Positions 34,368 to 42,124 of a stretch of DNA of 64,000 nt are shown here, in pieces. Numbering within the stretch: the first letter of the stretch is position 1; each line of letters begins with the position of its first letter. The DNA comes from MWBF01 sp040772005. Lineage in GTDB: Bacteria > Chloroflexota > Anaerolineae > CG2-30-64-16. The notes beneath the pieces were generated by a model. It saw only the letters and a program-made list of their open reading frames with translations. It ran no database searches and was not told where the DNA came from. The stretch lies in the NCBI GenBank assembly GCA_040772005.1, contig JAXGYZ010000007.1:62001-126000 (forward strand), written 5' to 3'. A program made the position numbers and the translations under genes.

Positions 34368-34844
34368 TCACTCGCGCTCATACTCGCGCAGCGCGCGGGC
34401 CAGGTCGCGGTCTGCATCGCGCTCGGCGACCGCGTCGCGCTTGTCATACAGCCGTTTGCCGCGCACGAGAGCAATCTCGATCTTGGCGCGGCCGTCCTTC
34501 AGGTACATGCTCAGCGGAACGATCGTCCAGCCGCGCTCAGAGACTTTGGCCTGTAGTTTGCGAATTTCCTGCCGGTGCAGCAGCAGCTTGCGCTCCCGCC
34601 GCGGCTCATGATTCTCCCGGTTGCCGAAGTCGTAGGGAGAGATGTGGACATTGAGCAACCACGCCTCTCCGCCGCGAATCTGCACAAACCCGTCGCGCAG
34701 GTTGACGCGTGCCGCACGCACCGACTTGATCTCGGTGCCGGTCAGCGCGACGCCCGCCTCATACCGATCCTCGATGAAGTAATCGTGCTGCGCCTTGCGG
34801 TTGGTGGCAATGTGCTTGACGCCGCCTTCACTCTGCCTGCTCAC
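34368..34844 (-). CDS. smpB: SsrA-binding protein SmpB
   Basis: 158-residue OB-fold protein that binds the tRNA-like domain of tmRNA and delivers it to stalled ribosomes. It has the family signatures IATNRKAQHDYFIEDRYEAG, ALTGTEIKSVRAARVNLRDG, HISPYDFGNREN, RRERKLLLHR and a C-terminal basic tail that enters the mRNA channel. GTG 34844 has AAGGAG five bases upstream. It is located immediately upstream of its RNA partner, between an S41 protease gene and ssrA. Confidence 0.96.
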   Translation of the reverse strand: MSRQSEGGVKHIATNRKAQHDYFIEDRYEAGVALTGTEIKSVRAARVNLRDGFVQIRGGEAWLLNVHISPYDFGNRENHEPRRERKLLLHRQEIRKLQAKVSERGWTIVPLSMYLKDGRAKIEIALVRGKRLYDKRDAVAERDADRDLARALREYERE

Positions 34845-34872
34845 TGCTGCTCCTTACCTGCACTGTAGCAAG

Positions 34873-36246
34873 TCACTTGCCCTGCAGCAAGTACTCAACC
34901 GCCCGGTCCAACTGCGGGTCGCGCTCCGCCTCACGATCCTCAGCGGTGAAGGGAACCACGATATCGGGTTCGAGGCCCTGCCCGTGAATTGCACGATCCT
35001 TGGGGGTGAACCAGCGCGCGATAGTGATCTTGAGTTGGGAATCATCGCTCAGTACGTTGGAAAGCTGCACCGAGCCCTTGCCATAGGTTTTTTCACCGAT
35101 CAGGATGCCCGTGCCCGCGTCCTGGATCGCACCGGCGACGATCTCCGACGCGCTGGCGCTCCCACCATCCACCAGGACCACCAGGGGGATGCCGTTCAGA
35201 AGGTAACGGCCCTGGCGCGGATGCAGCTCCTCGCTGCCGTCCTTGTAGCGCTCAATGAGGATATTGCCCTCCGGCACAAAGTAGCTGCCGATCTGCACGG
35301 CGGAGTCCAGCAGGCCGCCCGGGTTGCCGCGCAGGTCCAGGACGATGCCCGCAGGCTTCTTGGCGACCGCGGCGCTCAACGCCGTCGCCAGACGCCGCGG
35401 CGCGAGTGTGCTGAAGTCGGTTAAGGCGATATACTCGATCTTGCCATCGCCCAGCGTCTTGGTCTCGACAATCTGCAGCTCGATGCGCGCCCGGGTGACC
35501 GTGACATCGAACGGCTCGTCATCTCCCCGTTGGATGGTCAGCGTCACCTGGGTGCCGCGCGGGCCGCGAATCTTGCTGATTGCAGTATTCAGATCGAGGT
35601 CGGTCACATCCTCGCCATCGACGGCAATCACGATGTCGCCCACGCGCAGCCCGGCCTTTTCAGCCGGTTGATCGGCAAACAGGTATTGCAGCTCGACCCC
35701 GCCGCCGTCGGCCAGGTCCACCTGCGCGCCGATGCCCTCGAAAACCCCCTGCATGTCCATGTTGAACATCGCGGCTTCTTCGGGGTCAGCGAAGGTCGTG
35801 TGTTTGTCATCCAGGCTGGCGAGCACGCCCCGGATCGCCGCATAGGTGATATCTTCCCCCTCGGGCAGCTCGCCGTAGAACTGCTGTTCGAGAAGCCGCC
35901 ATGCCTCGTTGAACAGCTCGATGTCCAGCGGGCTGTCATCGGTCTTTTCATCGAAGAACGGCGTATCGTTTGTGGCCCGGCGGCTAGCCGCCGGCGTCGG
36001 GGTGGGCTGCGCTGCCAGTTCTTGCCCTGCGGCAGCGGGCTCCTCGGCCTGGAGGGGCCGCTCTGCGGCCGGCGTACATACGATGTCTCGTGCAGCCTCG
36101 ACCGGCGGCAAAGCGTCAGCGTAGGCGCGACTTTGAGCCGTCGCGCCTACGCTGACGCCCACGCCAAACGCGGCTACTCCGAAGATGAGAACCGCGACGG
36201 CCATGACAAAGAGCTTAAGCAGGGTAGTGGATGTGCTGTGCTTCAT
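34873..36246 (-). CDS. S41-family C-terminal processing protease (CtpA-like), copy 1
   Basis: 457 residues: an N-terminal membrane anchor or signal (about 8-33), a disordered Ala/Pro/Thr linker, a PDZ domain (VELQYLFADQPAEKAGLRVGD region) and the S41 catalytic domain. The catalytic Ser is in VDGGSASASEI and the Lys in GEKTYGKGSVQ, as in Tsp/CtpA. It acts outside the membrane on C-termini of exported proteins. A perfect 19-bp palindrome (36113-36158) lies in the coding sequence just after the anchor. It is the second of two tandem S41 genes on this strand. Confidence 0.92.
   Translation of the reverse strand: MKHSTSTTLLKLFVMAVAVLIFGVAAFGVGVSVGATAQSRAYADALPPVEAARDIVCTPAAERPLQAEEPAAAGQELAAQPTPTPAASRRATNDTPFFDEKTDDSPLDIELFNEAWRLLEQQFYGELPEGEDITYAAIRGVLASLDDKHTTFADPEEAAMFNMDMQGVFEGIGAQVDLADGGGVELQYLFADQPAEKAGLRVGDIVIAVDGEDVTDLDLNTAISKIRGPRGTQVTLTIQRGDDEPFDVTVTRARIELQIVETKTLGDGKIEYIALTDFSTLAPRRLATALSAAVAKKPAGIVLDLRGNPGGLLDSAVQIGSYFVPEGNILIERYKDGSEELHPRQGRYLLNGIPLVVLVDGGSASASEIVAGAIQDAGTGILIGEKTYGKGSVQLSNVLSDDSQLKITIARWFTPKDRAIHGQGLEPDIVVPFTAEDREAERDPQLDRAVEYLLQGK
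36113..36158. repeat. Perfect 19-bp palindrome inside the S41 protease gene
   Basis: GCGTCAGCGTAGGCGCGAC (36113-36131), 8-nt loop TTTGAGCC, and the exact inverse at 36140-36158. It is read in frame as part of the region after the membrane anchor (VGATAQSRAYADA). Confidence 0.8.
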
Positions 36247-36315
36247 GGAATTTACCTACTATACATAACGAGTGGATCCTGCCCCGGAGAATATCAAGAG
36301 CAGGGGAGTGTGCTT

Positions 36316-37491
36316 TTAACGTTCACCGGCAAAATAGGCCTCTGCCCGTGCCAGTTGCGGATCACGACCGGCGTCGCGGTCCTCCTGCGTGATGTTCACC
36401 GTCACATCCGGCTGAAGACCATTTTTGTCAATTTCGTGTCGTTCGGGCGTCAACCAGCGGGCAACCGTGACGTGCAGGGAAGAGCCGTCCGAGAACTCAT
36501 GGACTTCCTGGACCGAGCCCTTGCCGTAAGTCTTTTCGCCGATGAGCAGCGCACCCTTTTCATCACGCAGCGCGCCGGCCACGATCTCCGAGGCGCTGGC
36601 TGTGCCGGCGTCAACCAGAACCAGCGTTTCCCAATCATGGGCGGGGCTGCGCACCGGCTTCACCGGATAGAAGCGTTCCTGGCCGCCGCGCTTGATTTCG
36701 CGCAGGACATTGCCGTCTTTGAGAAACTGGCTGGCAATCTCCACGGCTGCATCGACCAGGCCGCCACCGTTGCCGCGGAGGTCCAGCACCAGGCGCTCAA
36801 CCCCTTGCGAGGCCAATTCCGCGAGGCCCGTTCGCAGCTCTTCGTCCGTTCGCTCGCCAAAGATGCTGATGCGGACATACCCCGTATGCTGGTCGGCATT
36901 CAGCACGCGCCACTCGACGCTCGGTGTTTCGATGCGCTCGCGCGTCACGCTCACGTCGAAGGGTTCACCTGCCGGACCGCGGCGAATATGCAGTACTACA
37001 TCCGTCCCGACATCGCCGCGCACCAGGGCCACGATTTCATCGACCGGCATGTCGGTGGTAATGACGGTCCCATCTACGGCCAGCAGGATGTCGCCGTCCT
37101 GGATGCCTGCGCGAGCGGCAGGCCGATCCCGCATGACGGTGAGCTCAAGTTCGCCCGCCTCGTTGCGGCCCATATACGCGCCGATGCCGCCAAAGTGCCC
37201 GCGCAGTTGGTCGCGCTCCACCTCACGCGGCGCCGGCTCTACGAATACGGTGTACGGGTCGTTATAACTCGCCACCAATCCGCGTGCGGCCCCATAGACC
37301 TGCTTCTCGACGGCCGGTGCATCCCCAATGAAGCTCCTGTCGAGCAGGCTCCGCACTTGCCACAGAATTCCGAAATCCGCGGTGCCGGCGGCGGATGCCT
37401 GGCGCGTGCCCAGGCCGTAACCCAATAGAAAAACGCCACCGGCGATCAGGCCGATGACCAGGCCGGCTGCAAAGCCACGCCACCAACGCAT
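36316..37491 (-). CDS. S41-family C-terminal processing protease, copy 2
   Basis: 391 residues, paralogue of the neighbouring S41 gene (69-bp gap) but only moderately similar. It has an N-terminal membrane helix (about 7-29, GLVIGLIAGGVFLLGYGLG), a PDZ domain (FGGIGAYMGRNEAGELELTV through GDILLAVDG), and catalytic Ser in VDAGTASASEI and Lys in GEKTYGKGSVQ. The two proteases share the C-terminal layout including RDPQL near the end, so they arose by tandem duplication. The upstream region (37492-37842) is non-coding with operator-like repeats that may control the pair. Confidence 0.92.
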   Translation of the reverse strand: MRWWRGFAAGLVIGLIAGGVFLLGYGLGTRQASAAGTADFGILWQVRSLLDRSFIGDAPAVEKQVYGAARGLVASYNDPYTVFVEPAPREVERDQLRGHFGGIGAYMGRNEAGELELTVMRDRPAARAGIQDGDILLAVDGTVITTDMPVDEIVALVRGDVGTDVVLHIRRGPAGEPFDVSVTRERIETPSVEWRVLNADQHTGYVRISIFGERTDEELRTGLAELASQGVERLVLDLRGNGGGLVDAAVEIASQFLKDGNVLREIKRGGQERFYPVKPVRSPAHDWETLVLVDAGTASASEIVAGALRDEKGALLIGEKTYGKGSVQEVHEFSDGSSLHVTVARWLTPERHEIDKNGLQPDVTVNITQEDRDAGRDPQLARAEAYFAGER

Positions 37492-37842
37492 AGTACGTGC
37501 CCTTCCGAATCAGCGTAAAAATCAGGGTCCGGGGGAGTGGTTGCTCCTCGCGGCGCAGGGTGCCTTTGCCCCTGCAATTATTCATATTATGCGACAGATT
37601 GCGCCTGGAACACCGTAATGCACCGCACTAAAGGCCGCGGGGCATTGCACGCGCTCACTGCGGCGCAATGGCGCACCTCAATTGCAGCCCGGCGGGGCAG
37701 CGCTCGCCTGTCCGCGCAAGCCACTGATGATTTGTTATGTCAATCCACATCTGTTTATTGCGCATAAATCGACATAACATCTATAGTGTGAACATGCGTT
37801 ACAGGGCAAGAGTAGACATAATATACCTACTCAGTGCGGTGG
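37492..37842. promoter_or_regulatory. Non-coding region with GACATAA repeats upstream of the S41 gene pair
   Basis: About 350 bp without a credible gene. The part at 37580-37610 is AT-rich and may hold a promoter, but no clear -35/-10 pair is seen. CATTGC (37643-37648)/GCAATG (37665-37670) is a small inverted repeat. GTTATGTC (37734-37741) and GACATAAC (37771-37778) form an 8-bp perfect inverted repeat. A third GACATAA is at 37815-37821, 44 bp after the second. This spacing is what a dimeric regulator site cluster would look like. Confidence 0.4.
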
Positions 37843-38538
37843 CTAGTAGAAGTGCATCACCGGCCACCCGCGATGCGCTGCAATCCGGCGCAGCCGCGCG
37901 CTCGGATTCACGGCTACAGGATAACCCACAGACTCCAACAACGGCAGGTCGTGATGGCTGTCCGAGTAGAAGTAGCACTCCCCCAGATCCAAGCCGTGCT
38001 TCCGGGCATACTCCCTCGCCAGGAGCACCTTCCCCGCCCCATAGCACGCAGGTTCTATCACCCGCCCCGTGAAATAGCCGTCTACGATCTCCAGTTGCGT
38101 CGCCAGATAGGCTTCACCCAATCCGAACGCCTCGGCCACCGGCTGGACGGCAAACTGGGTCGCCGCCGAAACGATGGCGACATGGTGCCCCTGCTGCCGG
38201 TGAAAGTCGATTTTTTCGCCTGCGCCCGGCGCAATATAGTGGCGGAGCATCGTGTCGAACCACTCGCGGCTCAGCCGCCACGCCTCAGCCTCGCCCGTTC
38301 CGACGGTGTACCGCATCAGGCGGCTCATCAACTGCGGGAAGTCGATCAACCCCACCAGATATGATGCGACCTGTGCGCTTATGTAAATCCACTTCTGCCA
38401 GCTCACGTAGCCAATGTCGCGCAGATAGCGCACGTAGAGCCTGCCCGAACTGGCGGACAGGATCGTGTTGTCCATGTCGAAGAAAGCACCGGTACTGGGG
38501 CGCGCCACAGCCTCGGATGTCACCGGAGACGGCTCCAC
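37843..38538 (-). CDS. HAD-IB family phosphatase
   Basis: 231-residue haloacid-dehalogenase-superfamily hydrolase of the SerB-like IB subfamily. Motif I is FFDMDNTIL with nucleophile Asp21 and Asp23; motif II is the VSAAT segment; motif III/IV is YSDSHHDLPLL. The helical cap lies between residues of about 30 and 110. The physiological phosphomonoester is not evident (phosphoserine or lysophosphatidate-like substrates are typical). A GTG at 38538, three bases after the hflX stop, is the likely start and implies translational coupling to hflX. The C-terminal AVNPSARLRRIAAHRGWPV is typical of the subfamily. Confidence 0.88.
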   Translation of the reverse strand: MEPSPVTSEAVARPSTGAFFDMDNTILSASSGRLYVRYLRDIGYVSWQKWIYISAQVASYLVGLIDFPQLMSRLMRYTVGTGEAEAWRLSREWFDTMLRHYIAPGAGEKIDFHRQQGHHVAIVSAATQFAVQPVAEAFGLGEAYLATQLEIVDGYFTGRVIEPACYGAGKVLLAREYARKHGLDLGECYFYSDSHHDLPLLESVGYPVAVNPSARLRRIAAHRGWPVMHFY

Positions 38539-38540
38539 GC

Positions 38541-39866
38541 TCAGGTCCGATTCATCAGGTACGGCTCAAAGTGCGGGAAGATGGTAGCCGGAATCTTGGC
38601 AACTACGCGCGTGCCGTTTTCTTCGTGAATCTCGTCGAGGATAACGCCGCGCTGGTGCATCAGGCCCAGCAGGTCGCCGCGCTGGTATGGCAGTCGCACT
38701 GTCACCTGCACCAGCTCCTGGTCCAGGACTTGCTCGATGCCGGCTAGCAGTTCAGGCAACCCTTCGCCCGTCAGCGCCGACACCGCGACGGAGTGCGCGA
38801 ATTCGGCGGTTGCCTCGCGCGCCAATGAAGGTTCAGGCAAACGGTCGATCTTGTTCAGCGCGGTGACAAGCGGCTGGTCCCCAGCACCCAGTTCGTCCAA
38901 CACCTGCAGGACGGTGGCCACCTGCTCTTCAACGTTCTGGTGTGTAATGTCCACCACATGGACGATGAGGTCTGCCTCCGCGATCTCCTCCAGCGTGGCC
39001 CGGAATGCTGCCACCAGCGCGGTCGGCAGCTTCTGGATGAAGCCCACCGTGTCGGTGAAGAGCACTTCCCGGCCCCCGGGCAGCTTGACGCGGCGCGTGG
39101 TCGGGTCCAGCGTGGCGAAGAGCTGGTCCGCCGCATACACCGTCGAGCCGCTCAGCGCGTTGAGCAGCGTCGACTTGCCCGCGTTGGTGTAGCCAACGAG
39201 CGCCACAACCGGTACGGCTTCCTCGATCCGGCGCCGGCGATATTGCGCCCGGTGCTTGCGCACCTCCTCGATCTCCTCCTTGAGATGCGCAATGCGCCGG
39301 CCGATCTCCCGGCGGTCCACCTCCAACTGGGTCTCGCCCGGCCCTCGGAGACCGACGCCTCCGCCTGCGCCGCCGCGCGCGGATGCGCCGCCTGTCTGCC
39401 GGGCGAGATGCGTCCAGGCGCGCGTCAGGCGCGGCAGGCGGTACTCGTACTGCGCCAGCTCCACCTGGAGCGCGCCCTCGCGCGTGTGCGCATGTTGGGC
39501 GAAGATATCCAGGATCAGCGCGGTGCGATCCAACACCTTGATGTTGGGGTTGTTCATCGCGCGTTCGATTTCGCGTTGCTGAGCCGGCGACAATTCTTCG
39601 TCGAAGATGACGACGTTGGCCCCGGTGTCCGCGCGTAGCGCGACCAACTCCTCGACCTTGCCTGAGCCGATGAGTGTTGCCGGATTGATGCGCTCGATGC
39701 GCTGTTCCAGCCAGCCGACAACCCGCAGCCCTGCGGTCTCGGACAGGCGCTCCAGCTCCGTCAGCGAATCCTCCAGCCTCCAGGTCGCCGGCTTTCCCTT
39801 CAGCTCGACGCCGACCAGGATAGCACTCTCCTGCTCGGCCCGGGTGGCATAGGTTTGCGGTGTAAT
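38541..39866 (-). CDS. hflX: GTPase HflX, apparently with an AUU start
   Basis: 441-residue ribosome-associated GTPase that splits stalled or stressed ribosomes. The N-terminal HflX domain is intact (AILVGVELKG, WLEQRIERINPATLIGSGKVEEL), followed by the glycine-rich GGASARGGAGGG linker and LRGPGETQLE. The G domain has GYTNAGKS, FTDTVGF and NKID motifs. No ATG, GTG or TTG exists upstream of residue 74 in this frame, yet the conserved N-terminus is encoded upstream of it. An AUU codon at 39866-39864 lies eight bases after AGGAG (39879-39875) and 17 bp after the aminotransferase stop, so it is the best start. Starting at TTG 39647 would remove conserved domain sequence. Confidence 0.88.
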   Translation of the reverse strand: MTPQTYATRAEQESAILVGVELKGKPATWRLEDSLTELERLSETAGLRVVGWLEQRIERINPATLIGSGKVEELVALRADTGANVVIFDEELSPAQQREIERAMNNPNIKVLDRTALILDIFAQHAHTREGALQVELAQYEYRLPRLTRAWTHLARQTGGASARGGAGGGVGLRGPGETQLEVDRREIGRRIAHLKEEIEEVRKHRAQYRRRRIEEAVPVVALVGYTNAGKSTLLNALSGSTVYAADQLFATLDPTTRRVKLPGGREVLFTDTVGFIQKLPTALVAAFRATLEEIAEADLIVHVVDITHQNVEEQVATVLQVLDELGAGDQPLVTALNKIDRLPEPSLAREATAEFAHSVAVSALTGEGLPELLAGIEQVLDQELVQVTVRLPYQRGDLLGLMHQRGVILDEIHEENGTRVVAKIPATIFPHFEPYLMNRT

Positions 39867-39883
39867 AAGCGACTCTCCTGATG

Positions 39884-41047
39884 CTAGAACTTCAACTTGC
39901 GCATTCGTTCGACTGCCGCCATGACGCGTTCGGTTGTCTGGCCGACGGAAATGCGCAGGTAGCCTTCGCCGTGCGGCCCGAAGGCCACGCCGGGCGTCAG
40001 GCTAACACCGGTGTCCAGCAGGACCTTCTCGGCAAATTCAGCCGAGGTATAGCCCCGCGGCACTCGTGGCCACAGATAGAGGCTGGCCGCCGGCTTGGCG
40101 ACAGGCACCTGCCAGTCCCGGACGAGCATCTCATACAGCGCATCGCGCCGGCGCTGATACTCATGGTTGCGCGCCTCGATCCACGCCTGGTCGCCGGTCA
40201 GCGCCGCGACCGCCGCCTCCTGGATCGCCAGGAAAATGCCGCTGTCGATATTGCTCTTGACCTGCAGCAGCGCCTTGACAGCAGTCGCGTTGCCGACGGC
40301 CATGCCCACACGCCAGCCGGCAAGATTGTGCGATTTCGACAAGGAGTTGAACTCGATGGCAATGTCTTTTGCTCCCGGCACAGCCAGCAGGCTCGGCGCA
40401 CTATAGCCATCGTAGCCGACATCCGCATAGGGTACGTCGTGACACAGCAGGATGTCATGGCGGCGGCAGAACGCGACAGCTTCTTCGAGGAAGCTCATAG
40501 GCGCAATGGCTCCCGTTGGGTTATTGGGATAGTTCAGCCACATCAGTCGCGCCCGCTCTGCCACGGCGGCCGGGATGGCGGAGACGTCCGGCAGGAATCC
40601 ATTTTCCTCCTGAAGCGGCATATCGTACACCTGCCCGCCGACCATGAGCGCGCTCATGCGGTAGGCTGGATAGCCGGGATCGGGTGTCAGCACCAGGTCA
40701 CCCGAGTCCAGCCAGGCCAGCGCCATGTTCGCGATGCCTTCTTTCGAGCCGATCAACGGCAGCACCTCGCTCGCTACATCGAGCGTCACGCCATAGCGCC
40801 GGGCGTAGTAATCGGCAATCGCCTGGCGCAGCGCCGGCGTGCCGGTGTAACCCGCGTAACCATGATTTGTGGGCACGTTCGCGGCCCGCACGAGCGCATC
40901 GATAACGGCCTGGGGCGGCGGCCCATCCGGGCTGCCGATATCCAGCTTGATGACATCCACGCCCTGCTTGGCCAGGGCCTTGACCCTGGCGTCCAGGGTG
41001 GCAAAGAAGTAGACCGGGAGCGATTCCAGCCGGTGGGCAGGTCTCAT
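39884..41047 (-). CDS. Class I/II aminotransferase, LL-diaminopimelate aminotransferase-like
   Basis: 387-residue PLP fold-type I enzyme. It shows the DapL-like N-terminal LPVYFFATLDARV, KLDIGSPDGPPP, GYAGYTGTPALRQAI, LNYPNNPTGAIA, HDVPYADVGYDG, the PLP-lysine in SLSKSHNLAGWRVG and a C-terminal LRISVG. DapL makes LL-diaminopimelate directly from tetrahydrodipicolinate, so a role in lysine/peptidoglycan precursor synthesis is likely, though other aminotransferases of this subgroup use different amino acids. It is located between the M28 peptidase gene and hflX, with gaps of 17-24 bp. Confidence 0.87.
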   Translation of the reverse strand: MRPAHRLESLPVYFFATLDARVKALAKQGVDVIKLDIGSPDGPPPQAVIDALVRAANVPTNHGYAGYTGTPALRQAIADYYARRYGVTLDVASEVLPLIGSKEGIANMALAWLDSGDLVLTPDPGYPAYRMSALMVGGQVYDMPLQEENGFLPDVSAIPAAVAERARLMWLNYPNNPTGAIAPMSFLEEAVAFCRRHDILLCHDVPYADVGYDGYSAPSLLAVPGAKDIAIEFNSLSKSHNLAGWRVGMAVGNATAVKALLQVKSNIDSGIFLAIQEAAVAALTGDQAWIEARNHEYQRRRDALYEMLVRDWQVPVAKPAASLYLWPRVPRGYTSAEFAEKVLLDTGVSLTPGVAFGPHGEGYLRISVGQTTERVMAAVERMRKLKF

Positions 41048-41071
41048 GCAGGCATCTCCAATGCGAAGGCG

Positions 41072-42067
41072 CTACCGGCCTTCAGCGCTCCAGCTTCCAT
41101 CTTCCAACAACACCTCGATGACCCGGCCGACTCGCTTGAGCGATTCAGGCGCCAGCTTGTCGAGCGTATCCTGGGTGGTGTGCCAGTAAGGATAGTCGAA
41201 ATCGATGATGTCCACCGCGGGAATGCCCGCGCGCAAGAATGGCGTGTGATCGTCGATCATGGAGTACTTTTCGGTCGGCAGGAACGTATCACTGTACCCC
41301 AGGCGCGCGGCAATCTGCCAGATGTGCTCAACCAGCGCCGGAGTCGAGTTCTTCTCTTTGTAGAGCTGCAGGTCTTTGTCACCCACCATGTCCGCGATGA
41401 CGACGAATGCGGGCGTCACGGTCAGATTCTCTGCCATGTGCGTCGACCCGGCAATGAACTCCCACCCGTTGATGCGGCCATTGTCTTCGGCGTCGAAGAA
41501 AACCAGCCACACCTCGTTGGTCAACTTGGTCTTGTCCAGGCTTCGTGACAGCTCCAGCAGGACAGCCACGCCGCTGGCGCCATCGTTGGCGCCCGGCACA
41601 GGTTGCCGCCGGAGCCGGCTGTCAGGATCGTTGTCCGCGTAGAGCCGGGTATCGTAGTGCGCTCCAATAATGGCAACCGGCCCCCGCCCTTGCCCTGCCC
41701 TGGCGATGATGTTGCGGCCGGCTGCGCCACGATAGGTAAAGTTCTGGTATTCGACTGCCCAGCCATTTTGCTGGAGGACCCGGTTGATGTACTCGGCGGT
41801 CCGGCGGCTGCCTTCCGAGCCGGTCTCGCGAGGACCGATTTTCATCTGCGCTTCTGCATGTCGGAAAGCTGCCCTGCCGTCGAAGTCCGGCCCGCGCGGC
41901 CGCAGTATGAACTCGCGGACGTTGTCAACCACCGGTACGACATACGGCTTGACCATCGGCGATGCGAGGATGCCCAGCCACACCACGATCGCGCCAAAGC
42001 CCACCAGCAACATTAGCTCCAGCCAGCGGCCTCCCACCCACTCTCGCAGCGTATCACTTTTTCGCAT
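41072..42067 (-). CDS. M28-family zinc metallopeptidase, membrane-anchored
   Basis: 331 residues: one N-terminal membrane helix (about 15-37) and an extracytoplasmic M28 domain. Zinc ligands appear in GAHYDTR, GANDGASG (bridging Asp), FFDAEDNG (general base and ligand Glu/Asp), IADMVGD and the late YWHTTQDT. Its layout resembles the aminopeptidase and glutaminyl-cyclase-like branch; FRHAEAQMKIGPRETGSEG and FVVIADMVGDKDL favour the latter group. The natural substrate is unknown. It sits between der and the aminotransferase on the same strand. Confidence 0.87.
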   Translation of the reverse strand: MRKSDTLREWVGGRWLELMLLVGFGAIVVWLGILASPMVKPYVVPVVDNVREFILRPRGPDFDGRAAFRHAEAQMKIGPRETGSEGSRRTAEYINRVLQQNGWAVEYQNFTYRGAAGRNIIARAGQGRGPVAIIGAHYDTRLYADNDPDSRLRRQPVPGANDGASGVAVLLELSRSLDKTKLTNEVWLVFFDAEDNGRINGWEFIAGSTHMAENLTVTPAFVVIADMVGDKDLQLYKEKNSTPALVEHIWQIAARLGYSDTFLPTEKYSMIDDHTPFLRAGIPAVDIIDFDYPYWHTTQDTLDKLAPESLKRVGRVIEVLLEDGSWSAEGR

Positions 42068-42124
42068 AGCCTATCGGATTCCTTACAAGATCAGAGGTGG
42101 TATGAGTTTGACACAGCGCCATTG

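Noticed and set aside
37537..37767. 76-codon plus-strand open frame upstream of the S41 pair
   Set aside because: No ribosome-binding site, no motif, Cys/Arg-rich random composition.
37790..37801. LexA-like box GAACATGCGTTA
   Set aside because: One mismatch from GAACNNNNGTTC and not placed at a DNA-repair promoter; chance is sufficient explanation.
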